Below, in pieces: positions 11,215 through 23,646 of a stretch of DNA of 64,000 nucleotides (positions are counted from its first letter, which is position 1; every line of letters begins with the position of its first letter). The notes beneath the pieces were generated by a model. The model was given only the letters and a program-made list of their open reading frames with translations, was not told the origin of the DNA and made no database searches. The DNA is from Fragilaria crotonensis. Taxonomy: Eukaryota; Bacillariophyta; Fragilariophyceae; Fragilariales; Fragilariaceae. The DNA lies in NCBI GenBank assembly GCA_022925895.1, contig JAKSYS010000007.1:1-64000 (forward strand), written 5' to 3'. The translations under genes and the position numbers were made by a program.

Positions 11215-14200
11215 TTACATTTCAGCCGATTCCACAGATTCGCTACTATCATTTTCAATCACCATCTCTTCCAAATCGTCACTCTCATTTTGCTCATCGT
11301 GGTCTAAATGTGTCAGCAGGTGATGGTACTGTTCGGCACACGGTAGAAACTTGATGGCGTATGGACTGTCCTCCTTCATCAGAGACACGACAGTCCGCTG
11401 CCGATCGGCGCTCAAGAATCGTGTGCAAAAGGCAAGACATGACAAGGCATCTCCAGGCCCGAAATCGTTCCGGTACACATCGCACACTTTTGGAATCAGA
11501 ATTACGCGCCTTGCGTCATCAATGACAAGGTGACGTTGGATGAACTTTGTACTTGCGGCCTGTAGTTGAGACTCAAGACGATCAGACCTGAGGACCGGGA
11601 TGGCTTGGGAGCAAGAAGAATCGCCGGTGTTCAGCATAAAGATGATTCTCGGATCTGTGTAGGTTAATGCGTAGATACTGTAGGCAGAAGACTTGCGAGG
11701 AATGTCGATGTAAGGATGCTTCGGCGAGACAGGCTTGGACATGTTTCCACGAAGAACACAGTGGTAAAGTTCGGCCAATGAAAAACGCCTCCGATTTCAT
11801 AACAAGAAGTACGGAAAAATGCCCAACCGACTTCTTGTAGAGTGGGCCATTAATCGTCAGCAAAAGAGCGTGTTGGAGGAGACAGTGATAAATATTAGCA
11901 AAGATGCACAATGCTGATGGTTGTGAAAGATCCAAGCGATCGAGTTGAATTGATCGTAGTTGACTCGTCATGTCAAGAAACGCAGAGAAGGAAGCAGGGT
12001 CTGATTCGATTGTATCGAATGTTGTCGAAAGGGCGAATGCAAGCAACTTGTTGACGAAAGACTCGATTCGTTGTGTTTCAAAATCCTCCTCGTCATCTGA
12101 GGACGACAGCGTCTCGATATCAAAGGTCATTCGCCGCCCGTTCATCACTGACCGGTGCATTGACTTGGAACCAGAAGGTATCTTAGACCATTTTGGTTTC
12201 CAGTTGATGCTGCTGCTTCAACAGAGTCTTGAAAGCCCTGCCAGAAGCGAGCTTTCCACAAATCGTTGTCGGCATCTAGGCTCTCTTGGCGGAGGCCTTT
12301 CTGAGCCATGATTCTCAAACAAAATTCATCTCTCGACTCCTCGCCAGGAAATGCCAGATACTAGCACTGCCACGCAGTTTCAATTACAACAACCGGATAT
12401 CCTGGCAAGGGAGACAACTCATTCAGATCCAAGGGTCGAACCAAACTAATGTCAAAGTAAGAGAGCTGCAGCGATGGAAGTTTCGACCCCGGCGTAAACA
12501 ATACGACTTTCTTTTCGTACACACCAAGCCACTCTTCTCGCCAGTGACTCTCCCAAAGACACCTAGCTACAAGCGAGGCAAACAATCGCTTCTGGTCGTC
12601 TGGGGGTACTACTCCGACCTGGTAAGCGCCGCCCTGTAGAAACGACATGTCTAGCTCGGTGGTCTGGAGGAATTGAGCCTGTGCGATTGCTTCAAAGTAT
12701 TTTCCCATCTGCGAAGAAGGCGCGGCACTTGAAATCCGATTGAGGGCGCGGGACGTTGTTCGTAACGACTGCTCGGATGGCGACAGTAGCCCGGCGAGTG
12801 AGGTTGGGTGCGTTCTCCAAATGGCCGAATTCCTCTTCTCGAAACGCTTGACTGTGCGATTCACCGCCAAAAATTCGTTTTCCTTTCTGCGCTTGCTTGT
12901 TTTTACCCAGGTGTGACTTTCGGCGCCTTCGGGTCTCGGGACGGCGGTTTCTTTGAATGTTGAATGGCGGTCGCTGTCCGCGAAACTGGAGCGATGATCG
13001 CCTTTCCAGCAGTAACTCCAACCTTTTTCCCTTGCTTGACAACCTGCTTTCCAGTTTTGGCCGTGCTTGTGGCCACTGATCTGGCGAATTGGTCAAAATT
13101 CACTGTCTTAGCGATCTGATCCATGATTTTCCGCCCCTTGGTCCTGGGCGTTCTTTCCGCTTGATCAAAGTCCAATTCATCTTCAGTGAGCTGTTCGCCA
13201 TCGTCATCAGTCATTGACGGCATGTTTTCAAGAGAATCTTGTCGTTGGGAAGTGATTGGATCATCTGCCTCCGACGGAACTCTGCGAGGGGGTGATTGAC
13301 CCGTTGCATCAAGGCTCATGAGGATCTCTCTAGGTTGAAGTCGTTCGATTACAGGGGGGTCGAAAATTTTGTTGTTGCGCGACTCTACCCCGGTGATTCT
13401 TCGATCCCTAACAGGTTTGGGTGATGTCCTCCTCTTGGAGTTACCAAGCCCAGATCGAATGATACCAGCGAGAGTCCTTCCACTTCGAAGTCGACAGAAC
13501 GAAGATGATTTCTTTCGCACTTCCTCGTCATCGTCTTCGCTGTCTACAATAACTCTTACAACGTACACCAGCTTGCGGCGGCGTTCTGTTCGATCAAGCA
13601 TCTCGATCCATACAGGGACATCGAGGTTACAATTCAAGGTTGTCAAACGTAAGCCATTCTGGGCTTCAACCATGTCGACATTTTCGAAAGAAAAGAACCT
13701 CTCTTTCAAACTTGGGGTCGCCAACCTCGCTACTGCCGCTGGAAGTTGAGCGCAAAAGAGTATAGGCTTCATCCACTTGCCGCCATTCCCTTCAGTGCCG
13801 TCTCCCAAAACGACTTCGTCGTCCTCTTCGTCCCTCCTGTTTGCAGAGTCGTACAAACCAAGCATGCGGCCGCCATACATCGCAGACTCTTGAGTCCTTA
13901 CGCCTACGTGGAAACCATTCCATCGTTTGTGTTGCAAGCCGAACGTCCCTCCAATTGTGATGTAGGAGCTTTGGTTCTCTTGAATAAAGTTGTCAGTATC
14001 GGGGATGTGAACGCTGAAAAATCCGTTGTTCTTCGGCTCAGCATTAACCCATTTCAGCCACCACCCCCTATGAATTGACAAGTACTTGTACTCAGTTGAG
14101 TCACCGGCACCCGGCACGACGAGCTTCACCTTCACTGTATCTCCTGATCGTATCAGCAACGATCTATCTTTCACATTCGTTTTCTTCGATGTCGCTTTCT

Positions 14201-16388
14201 CCAAAACAACAACTGCTGACGCGCTTTCTTGAACAACAGTGAAACCTCCACCGTTACATACGAAACCGTCGATACCCTGATCCGGAGACGAAACTTCCAA
14301 GACAACAGGATCGCCACTGCGAAGATAGAGTCCTCCTCCGAGTTCTGCAATGGTTTGCTCCTCCAAATAGGAGTCTTCATCGACTGATTCATTGTCCTCT
14401 AACAACGGATTTTGATCTCTGAAAATGGATGTCGCAGTTAGTTGACTGTTGGCTTCCATCCATGCTTTATGGCAGCGCCAATTTCTATTTCTCGACTGTT
14501 CGAAATCTCAAGGTCAGTACAGACTTGCATGAGACTTCGCAAATGCCGTTCTTGTCCAAAGGGCAACACGTAAATGGTCAGGTGAATCGGCTGCGGACCC
14601 ACCACGCTGGCTAACCCAAATGGCTTAATTCCTGGAAAGTTCATCGTTTTCCATTGGAGAAAATCAAAGTAACTGCTGTACATGGACATGGTATAGGTAT
14701 CCTCCGTATTCCAATCTACAAAGCCTGTCTTGACACGGCGCTTCAAGTGTTCTGGATCTTCCACTAAATCTTGTCCCAATGTTGGTAGCGTTTCACCGGG
14801 TTTGGTAACAACAATGAGAGGGAAACTAGTTTCGACTCCAAATGCCATGTGGGGTTTCTCTTCCGAGCCCGACGACCCCGTGATCGAATAATCAAATGCA
14901 CCAGGACTCATTTTTTGGACAAAGGCCATGGCGACCCGCACAAAGGCACGTTGGAAGACTCCCATTTTGACAGGTTCTTCCAATTCGAGAGCAAAAAAGA
15001 CTCTGCCGTTGGGCTTTAGTTGGAATAGTGAGCAGATGCACAAATATAAGGGGGAAATTAAATCCTGGCATTGTCGGTGTTGAGAAAATTGCAAATAATC
15101 GTACCTTTTGCTTCACTTTGAATTGAAATTGAAATTCAAACCTGCGTTGTTTTTGTGCAAAATACGCGGCATAGAGTTGTCGTTGTGTACGATCCTGTGC
15201 TGTTCCCCTTGCAGCAGCGTCGTCGGCTGGATTATCGACATCTGGGGTCCTGATCATTAACAACATTTATCCCTTGAATGAGGAATTGTCCAAAACAAAT
15301 GTTTCCGTCGAGTTGGGAAAGAGTCGCTGGCCATTCGATGTGTTCATGATGAAGAGGTGCTCCAACGATGGATGAGGTTGGGGAAGAGAGGGATCTGGCA
15401 TCATCGCAGGCGTCTGAATCTGACTTCCACGATCGCCATCCAAACCGTCATCGTCATGGTCAGTTTCGACATGGTCGTATTCATCAACGTCAACGAGGTC
15501 TGAACGACTTTGGATGACAGGAGGAGGAGAAGGGGGGATCTGCGTGACAGATGATATTGGAATTGACTCGACCAACGCACGGTTGTTGTTGTTACTGTTG
15601 CTGTTGTTGTTGCGGAAGTGATTCCAGTATGACAGAAGCAAAATACTCCGACACGTGAGCCATGCCACGACAAGGTATTCTGCCAAGCGACGGACCACCG
15701 GAAAGGCACCTGGAGAGTGGACTCCACAAGAATATGCCAATACAAGTAATCCGATATGAATCAAGACACGCTCTATTGAGACAATCACATCTTTCTGGTT
15801 CGCATCCAAGGAGAGACCGAACGTATTTTCGCCAACGTTTTGTTGGCCCTCCTTAGAGTCATCATTGTCCTTGATTGGTATTGTCGTCATTGTCATAGGT
15901 TGATTCAAGCGATGATTGGTCGGATGAGAAGCTGAAGAGATACTGTAATCATTCTGGTTTTGTGGTAGCGATGTGGGATCATCGCCGTCCGAGTAACCAC
16001 CTTCTCGTCGAAGACGATTGTGATGATTGTTGTTATTGCCGGTGTCGATGTTGTTGCGTGAATCTCTAATTCCTTGCTCCTTTCGCACTCGTAAACCACG
16101 ACCAACGGCTCGTTTCCAATAAGGTCGACCAAGTAGAGATTTCCTTCCTTGTTGTTCCAGTTCCTGGTCTACTAGCGGTACTTCTAGGTCTCCTTCCATG
16201 GGTCGTTCCAGCTCCTGTTCTACCGTTAACACAACTTCCTGCTCCTTATCCTGCTCCAGCTCTGGTGGAGACGCACGTAGCTGTTGCCTATTTTTCGGTA
16301 TCGTTCGTGGCGATTGTGGCTGTTCTAGTTGCAGTAGTTGTTGTCGTGGTTCATCATTTTGATGATTCGTTTTCAACGACAACGGCAT
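11215..16388 (-). pseudogene. Large DUF1769-like/PH/DUF547 gene, copy B, broken
   Basis: It has the same layout as copy A, with the ATG at 16388 and the DUF547 stop at 11215. The DUF547 tail is open here (IPKVCDVYRNDFG through to an acidic, Ser-rich end). Lesions private to B are a TAA at about 15267 where A reads Gln (after SSFKG), a TAG at 12361 where A reads Tyr in the PH block, and single-base losses near 12190 and 14468. A run of indels at about 13690-13760 restores frame by itself. B shares with A a break before the sequence AFFRTSCYEIGG and another inside the T-run before SLAELYHC (about 11780-11850), and a frame change near 12880. Neither copy can encode the full protein as read, so an intact source copy probably exists elsewhere. 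Confidence 0.8.
15014..15105 (-). other. Intron in copy B (92 bp)
   Basis: The donor GTACGA follows the codons for KVKQK and the acceptor AG precedes the codons for PNGRVFFA; both are phase 0. Removing it joins the frame that reads QKQRRFEFQFQFKVKQK to PNGRVFFALELEEPVKMG, giving a continuous DUF1769-like block. Confidence 0.65.
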
Positions 16389-16475
16389 GGTGAACAAGCA
16401 ACGACGCTCTTTTGGCGCTTAGGAGCAAAGTGAGCGAAGGTTTTTCACGTGACCAGACGGGGGGCATGGATTCCA

Positions 16476-16623
16476 TTAGAACGCAGTGAAATGACGTCAA
16501 CTATGACGTCTTTATACTGAGGCCTGCATGTACTTCCTACTGTTATACAGTACTCCATTACGACAGTACCATACGGAGAGCATGCTGATTGGTACGTCAT
16601 GACGTCATTTCACTGCATTCTAA
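16476..16623. mobile_element. MITE with TGACGTCA in its TIRs, copy 1
   Basis: The left end TTAGAACGCAGTGAAATGAC and its inverted partner (differing at one base) flank a 148-bp element. Inside are catacagtactcca- and gctgattggtac-type words also found in the second copy at 36166-36316. Each terminal repeat contains the palindrome TGACGTCA. The element sits about 90 bp upstream of the copy B start codon and is absent at the matching place in copy A. Confidence 0.85.
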
Positions 16624-16895
16624 GATACAGCTTAAGCCTAAGATACATACCGGAATTTTGGTTGCTATCCAGATCTCTATACGTTACCGACATTTGTGCA
16701 GTTTTGCAAAAACATCTGTTACTGATGTAATCTACTGCTACCTCAATCAACCACTGTACTGAAGTACAAGAAGCTCCGAGTCTTGTTCAAGTTGATCCTC
16801 CTGAAAACAAAAGGCATTTCTTCCTGTTCGAGTTCTCTATTGTACTACAGTACTAGCAGTACTGGTACCGTATCCGGAGAACTATACGGACATGT

Positions 16896-18511
16896 CTATT
16901 CCCAAACATCATTGCTGGGAGAATTGCAACTCGAGGCGTCATTGTTGTTGCTCATACGGATCGATGGCGACTGTACACTATTGCCAATACGCAAGCATTC
17001 CGTAGACGACAATGATGGATCAGAGGAAAGTGGACTAAAATCACAGAGCAAGCCCACGACAGTTGTGAATCCATGCATATACGTCCCCTCAATAACCTCA
17101 TGCGGTTGGAATCCCGCGACTCCAACGGGGCCAATTTCGCCATTGGCAAAGAATCCTGCGACAGGAGGAGGTGCAGCAGCAGATGCACCTTCCTCACTCT
17201 CATCTGTTGGATTCTCAAACAAACTGCTCACATACGACACATCCACATTGGGACATTCGAACATGCCTTGCCCACGGGCCACACACGATACTTGCAGTGC
17301 GGCCACTGGCGTTCCACAGTGAGCACGTCCACCAGCAAAGAGTCGTTCGGTGAGAGTCCGTTCCATTTGGAGTTTCATGTCATCTCTGGCGGCCTGTGCA
17401 TCTCTCACATGGAATCGCACTCGATCGCCCAATTGAACATCGCGAGAGCCCACAACGACAGCGCCCTTGTCCGGTTGGAAACCAATAATTTGACGAATTA
17501 AAAAGTCAGTTCTGGAAGATGATGTTCCACGTTCCACTCCATTGGCTGATGCGATTCCGACGAGATACCCTGCGGCACTCATTAGTTTCCGATCTTCCGC
17601 GGACGCGTCGTTGGCAACCTTTGAAGTTTTTGCAGAGCCTGGACTCCATCCAATTCTTCCAAAGCGTTCTGTTGTCTTGGTAACTGTAAATATAGGCCCA
17701 ACAGGTCGACATCCCTGTGACACAATGGCTTGGAGTCCCATGGTTCCGGTCCATTTCAGAATGACCGCCGATCCCTGTGGCAATGGTTCACCGTTCATGG
17801 CGACTGTGGGTTGGAAACTGGCCTGTGCGGGAACAGATATGCCACCTGCCACAACCGATCCACGAAGTCCCTGCAAGATGGTATCAATAGGAGACCAGGG
17901 GTCGACAAATAGAAGAAAGGATGGTGGTCGTTGTTGTTGTTGGTCTTGTCCCGATGGTTGACGGGAATAATCATTGTTCGATTGCAATTCCTTCCAGAAT
18001 TTTGGATCATTTGGTGGTGGATTGTTTAGTTCATTAAAACTTAGCATTTCCACAGTAGCACCTTTTGGTAGAGTACCTGATAACATGGACATGGCAGGTT
18101 GATTCGGTCGATCAACTTCAGACCCTTGCCCGACAATACCACCTCCCACCAATGCCATGAGTTGTGTCGTTTTGGCAATTGCTCCCATGCGTGCTTCACA
18201 AGTCTCTTGAAGGATCCCGCATGTGATGAACTTACAAACAAGAATGCAATGTCCGGATCTTCCGGTCCGATGGAGGATAACAATTCCTGTAAAGCAGAAT
18301 CTGGATCAAGGTCTGTGGACAGACATGATTTCCATGCCGATAGCGTAGTTCGTCGTTTTGTTTCTATCGTGGTCGTTTGGACGGATGGAACAAATCGATG
18401 CGACTTTTGGTCCAGATGAGGGATGGGTGCCACAAGAAAGGATTGAACACCAACATTTGTGAAGAGGTGAAGAATCAGTGCAAGAAATAGTAGTTCCGCA
18501 TGAGGTCTCAT
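16896..18511 (-). CDS. FIST-domain protein with likely plastid leader, one frame break
   Basis: Residues 1-24 form a signal peptide (LLFLALILHLFTNVGVQS), and the cleavage site is followed by Phe (FLVAP), resembling the diatom ASAFAP motif that sends proteins to the plastid. FIST_N follows (DIAFLFVSSSH, then LVGGGIVGQGSE and SGTLPKGATVEML), then FIST_C (GDRVRFHVRDAQAARDD, AGFFANGEIGPVGVAGF, GTYMHGFTTVVGL). FIST proteins are predicted small-ligand sensors, often linked to signalling; the ligand here is unknown. The frame shifts once at about 18215-18235, between the signal-bearing part and the rest. A GTAAGT occurs there, but the implied intron would be only about 32 bp, so a one-base indel (true or assembly) is likelier. 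Everything downstream of it, about 430 codons, is open. Confidence 0.8.
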
Positions 18512-19916
18512 GATGGTTCAGAGGTATATGAGTCAATCCAATCGGAATTGTTGGGCAGAAGAAGGCTGTTGAGCATATGAGGAACACAGCAGGTCACAAA
18601 AATAAATGAGAGAAAAAAGAGAAGGGAAATGGTGATGTCATCTGTCAGCTGTCACATGAGAATCCTTGCTCCGCATGAGAACTCACGAACCGGTACGTGT
18701 ACTTCAGGGTACTCCAGTACTGTAGCATCTACGACCTCGTACTACTTGCGTAAATTCAAATCTTTAACATACGAGTTTAATCAATACATATATATATGTT
18801 ATATATATGATCTTAATCAAGAATTCTCGGTGTGTATTGAAAAACTGAAGGATCCCAATCAAAGCATGGTCCTACCGGTAGTCTCCTCAACAACGTGCCA
18901 ATGACGACGATTTCTATCCATGCGGCCACTACGATCACTATCTATATGAATGAACCTGTAGAATACCTTCATCGTTGGTTGGAGTGGCATCGCCAAGCCA
19001 CTTTTTGACATTTCAAAGCCCTCGATGCATCAACTCAGTGGTGTAGGTGGCCTTGGGTCACAGGAGGGTGTCATGCTCTTGTGATTGTGGATGGGATGGC
19101 AACATGACAGGAGGGTGATTGTGTTTTCACGTCCAACGATGCAATTGCGTGGATACAAAAATGACGACCAAAAAGTGTTTATGACTTTTATCCTCGTCGT
19201 GAAATGACTTTCTCATTATTGCACGGGACTTGGAGGATGCCATCTCTCATCAGACCGACGACTTTACGGCCATGCCCAAGCAACACAAAACAAGGTCCTG
19301 GACAATCATGACGAGGATAGCGCGCACGCATCACAGTCATTGAAATTGTCGCATCCAGAAGAACATTTTCCTTGATCGGATGGCTTGCGGGTCGCTTCCA
19401 TTGTCGCCAACAGAGCTGCTCGAGATTATCGATGAAATCACGTACATTCTTGGAGAATCACGGAAACAGTCATGCAGAAAATATGAACCTATGGGAAAAG
19501 AAGGAACGCTCCAGCTTTTTGTGAAGGGAAGCTGACACTCCATGCATCATCGAGTAGTAGTCTCAGCCGCATTGACCGATGAGTTGGAATTCAAATTGAG
19601 AACCGACTCCCAAACCCGATGTTTTGCAGAACAAGCTGCAACCTGCTTCTGTCTCACAGTGAGAATTGATGGTGGCTGTAAATTCGATGCATGTCTATTG
19701 TTTCCACCCAAGTGAAGTACCTCTGTCATCGGCCAATCTCTATGGTGGACGACAATATGATCATGGAACTAGTTATTTCACCGATTCACAAAATGTTGGT
19801 GATGCAGAATGCCTTTAAATTTTCCTTTAAATCTACCGTAATGAAAAGAGTTGTCATACTCCGATTATTATACAATCTCGTGCTTGCGAATTTCAGCCAC
19901 ACAAGAGAGCTCTCCT
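18512..19916. other. Intergenic, no gene recognised
   Basis: The sequence includes an AT-rich near-palindrome of TATATATG words at about 18785-18815 and GTAC dyads near 18705-18725. Short frames between 18950 and 19730 have no recognisable product. This spacer separates two minus-strand genes and may hold the FIST promoter. Confidence 0.5.
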
Positions 19917-21137
19917 CTAGTTTGGACTAAGATCGCTGGTGCTTTTATTTGCCGAACTGGACACTAGGCGCCGCGCACTCTTGTCTTTGCACGCAGCCAA
20001 CTGGGAGCGAAGACTTGCAATTGTGGCGACCCTTTCCCCCAATGCCTTTCGCTTCTCCAATTCGGCGCGTTCCTTGTATTCGGCAAATGACGCTTCAAAC
20101 TCGCGCGACAATTCTTCTCTGGTCCCCTCGACTGCTTCGTGAATTAACTTTTGTCTCCTCTTCAGGTCACGACACTTTTCTCGCAATTCTTTTTTCAGCT
20201 CCTTCTTTTCTTCGTCCATCATCAAGACATCGGCACGCGCCTGTACTAACGATTTCTCCAACACCTTGACTTTGACTTCATCTTGAAGTTTCATGTAACT
20301 GTCATTGTTCAATTTCGTTTCCAACGAAATCGCCAATTCTTGCCATTGCTCACTGGCAGCCTTGACAGTCCGATTGCGCAATGTCGCTTGTCCTCGTGTC
20401 ATGGCCGAATTGAGCAGCGAGAGAGCAATTTCAGGATCGACTGTGGGCATTCGCACAAAGGTGGTCATTTGTTCGAGCATCTTATCGTCCATGTCGGGAT
20501 AGTCCTGACAGAATCGTGCCACGACGCGACTCAATTTGAGTGAATCACCACAAAAGTCCGGCGTGGTAACAATCTTGTGAAGCGTGGCTGGAGTCAAACG
20601 ACGCAACTGTTCTTCACTCAATTCACCAAAGTGTTCGCCACACAATACCCCAGCAGCGTCCATTATTTTAGTATCGTTGTAGAGACTCGCCTCGACGAGG
20701 TACGTAATGGCTGTGGAGGAATTGAAATCTTGTTGCACGAATCGATTGACAGATTCAAAGAGTTCTTCAATTTCAAAGTAATTTGCCAAGTATCGGAGTG
20801 CCACTGCGGTGTAGGTTGTCGCCTTAATTTCAGTGCTGTGATAATACATAAAGTCCAACATGGCGGGAACGGCATGAGCTGCAGACGACTCCAAATCAAT
20901 CTTGCTGAGAGAATTTGAATTTTCAGACATTCTTGACTGGAAAAGCCTCTCAAAGTAAAGCGAGCTTCGCTTTCCAGCAGCAAGGAACGACTTGTGAACA
21001 TGATACACATCAGACCCATTGATTTCGATAGTCCAGTCACTCAAACTTTCGGTTGCATCCATTCGCCAACTCAGGGCCTGACTTCTGGACCCACCAGAGA
21101 CTCCAGAAATCCGAAAGCTACCGAGATCGAGGGACAT
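19917..21137 (-). CDS. BTB/POZ-domain protein with C-terminal coiled coil
   Basis: This is a 406-residue protein in one open frame from the first ATG at 21137 (MSLDLGSFRISG). The frame extends 17 codons upstream, but only to a GTG. The BTB fold spans about residues 30-130 (SDWTIEINGSDVYHVHKSFL, YFERLF, MLDFMYY), followed by a helical region like BACK (AITYLVEASLYNDTKIMD) and a long charged coiled coil rich in Lys/Glu from about residue 275 (KELKKELREKCRDLKRRQK). BTB proteins often recruit substrates to Cullin-3 ubiquitin ligases or dimerise; which applies is not shown. The gene is intact, has no intron in the coding part and stands alone. Confidence 0.88.
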   Translation of the reverse strand: MSLDLGSFRISGVSGGSRSQALSWRMDATESLSDWTIEINGSDVYHVHKSFLAAGKRSSLYFERLFQSRMSENSNSLSKIDLESSAAHAVPAMLDFMYYHSTEIKATTYTAVALRYLANYFEIEELFESVNRFVQQDFNSSTAITYLVEASLYNDTKIMDAAGVLCGEHFGELSEEQLRRLTPATLHKIVTTPDFCGDSLKLSRVVARFCQDYPDMDDKMLEQMTTFVRMPTVDPEIALSLLNSAMTRGQATLRNRTVKAASEQWQELAISLETKLNNDSYMKLQDEVKVKVLEKSLVQARADVLMMDEEKKELKKELREKCRDLKRRQKLIHEAVEGTREELSREFEASFAEYKERAELEKRKALGERVATIASLRSQLAACKDKSARRLVSSSANKSTSDLSPN

Positions 21138-23646
21138 GGTGAAACGTATCGATGATGGAACGTTTGTTCTCACTCCGACGACTGACACAGTGTGTAAATA
21201 ATCTGAACACTAAAAACTACTCCGAGTATATAGCTCGTCCCCTCGAGTGCCAGGTTCTGTGCCTTCCGAACAACGAAGTTGGATCATCGACTGATGAAAC
21301 GAAAAATTGAATGGACTGCGCTTAAGTAATTTCGATGCTTTTCAACATATTTAGCTGGCACATGGCACCATGATCGACTTTTTGTTTAAGTAGTTTTCAT
21401 TCCCTTCGAGATATCTTAAGAAGCTTTTTTACAATCTGACGACAGACATTCATGTGTTCATTGGAAAACTCGGAGAATATGTTGTACGAACACTACGGGA
21501 CGAGTCGTACAGGACAAATGGAAGCATACTTCGAGTATTTGATGGGCGAGGGTTGTAGGTTGTATGTGCATGTGTTTTCGTAATAAATACTTGGAGTACC
21601 ATGTGTACTCGTGGAATCCGGCTTTGAAACGAACCATATGATAGAGGCTAAATAACTACTCGGAGTAATTTCTTTGTTGAATGATACTCCGTGTACACAT
21701 TAGCAGATCCCAGTTCACCCTCGGAGGAGAGAGTAGACTAGAGCACGTGAACAGTGATCTTAACCCCCGACTAATGATAATAATCAAACCAAATTGTTCT
21801 CCATCTTAAGTTCTCTCTATCTATAGTCTATAGTGTGCTACATGACATTGTACTCCTGCAGTAGTAATAATATACATGTTACTGGCTTGATGTGTCTGCC
21901 AACCCGACTGGGTTACCAACCCAAGCATGGGGGGTTACTTAGTAGTACTAGCCATGTTTTTTCCAACATTGGACATCATGTCGATTGAACTGCAAACTTG
22001 GATGATGATTGTAATTGCCATCAGAATCTTTTCTTAATGGAGGGAGTACTAAACAAGAAGGTGTACGTATGCTACAAACTTGTAGCACATTATGTGAATA
22101 CACAAACTTGCTCTACTAGTACAATGCAATTTTAACGTTTATCCACAAACTACGACAAGACATTATCACATCATCGCGGGCACAGGTCGGGATAGAGGCA
22201 AAATTGTTACGAAAAACAATGCATTGGAACATTCTTGTTTTTAGCGTAGTGGAAAGCAAGAAGTACCAGGGATAGTAGCAGAGAAATTTGATGGCAGAGA
22301 CATGAGTTGTTACTAGAGTGAACGACAGCGCAGTCGTGGTGGAGAGTGTGGATGCTGACTGTTAGCTACTGGATAGAAAATGCATCAAAAGTTCCAACTG
22401 GAAGCAGCTAATATTTTTCCAAGCCACTTAGTAGGTACTATGAACCCAATTAAGGAGAAGAAGGGAAGCATTTAGACATGTCATACACCGTCACATACTT
22501 GAGTGGCAACAGTACAAGACCTAGCAGCAACGCGAAGACAAGACCATCCAGAATACTATTTGCACAATAATTAGCTGCTGCCTTTTTTGCACAGGATCGC
22601 ACTGTAAACAAGAGACAGAGTCAGCACCCACCTCAAACCAGCCAGGCCTTGACGCTTTGATCACTCCTTCATCAAGGACAGCATCAAACAATTTTGCCAC
22701 CCCAAACAAATATGGTGGTGGAGGCTGAACTTAAGAAACTTGGATGCATAAATAAATACAAAACTAATTATCGGGCTAACACCGTCCCCGATCTTTGCTC
22801 AAGATCAAGGTGTGTACCCATTTGAGTTTTCTTCAAACAATTGCCGGTCATGAAATTGGAAGCATCAAATGGTGAAGTCTTGAGGAATACACCTGCGCAG
22901 CAAACACACGGACCTTGAGACCTTTAGTAGCACATCCAATTGAATTGCGAGCATATTAATCATACTCGGAGTACACCTGGTACTACAACAATTTGGCGTA
23001 ATGATCTATTTCATTTGCACGGTTGATGGTGCCACAATCATTTGCTACTTAAGGTTGTCAAGCATAGCAAGAGCCCCTACATACGCGTATCTCACTGCAA
23101 ACAAAGATAACAGTATAATAACGCCACTTTAACACCAAACAACAAAACAATATGACATATGAACTGATGTGCCTCCTATTTGCGTTCCCATGTGTTCCCA
23201 AGCGTTGAAGCCATTAAAAAATTGCTCGTGCACCGTTGACAATACATAGTGTCAACCGAAGTGTAATAAGTTCAAATCTACTACTACTCTAGCTGGTAGT
23301 AGAAATTTTACTAGAATTCATACAACATACAAGAACGAATACTGGGATTTCAATTTCACACACGAAAGTCCTTATTTGCGTGAAGACTCGCATAGAGTGA
23401 CGCTGATCTATCAAGGAATTCAAAAACTGGTATGCAGCGAAATCCATATTTTGATCATGTGAGAGTCTAATCGATACGACCTCACCTTCAGAAAATCTAT
23501 GTGACTACAATTTTGGCATGGATTCACCCTCCTACTGCCCGTTGAAAAGTTACAAGCCATTGCACTCAACAATTCCAGTTTTGTTTCGGAAACGAATCCA
23601 GTTGCCACTGTGACGGCTTCTTGTTCCCGTTCAGGTTTCTGACATC
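21138..23646. other. Long intergenic region, no gene recognised
   Basis: These 2.5 kb carry no frame above 65 codons. GTAC-type dyads (gtactcggagtac-like words) recur near 21590, 21665 and 22970. It lies between divergent genes (BTB minus, LRR plus), so both promoters are expected here. No TATA-like or other defined site can be asserted. Confidence 0.5.

Larger units (their letters stand above)
10748..16800. repeat. Segmental duplication, copy B
   Basis: This is the direct repeat of 487-6330. It has one extra block (about 16468-16650) that includes a 148-bp MITE; the matching sites of copy A are joined without it, so it inserted in B after the duplication or was lost from A. The copy ends just short of the 3' end of the FIST gene. 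Confidence 0.95.

Noticed and set aside
18196-18240. A 32-bp GTAAGT intron in the FIST gene
   Set aside because: It is far shorter than the other introns in the window (about 70-150 bp); a one-base indel is simpler.
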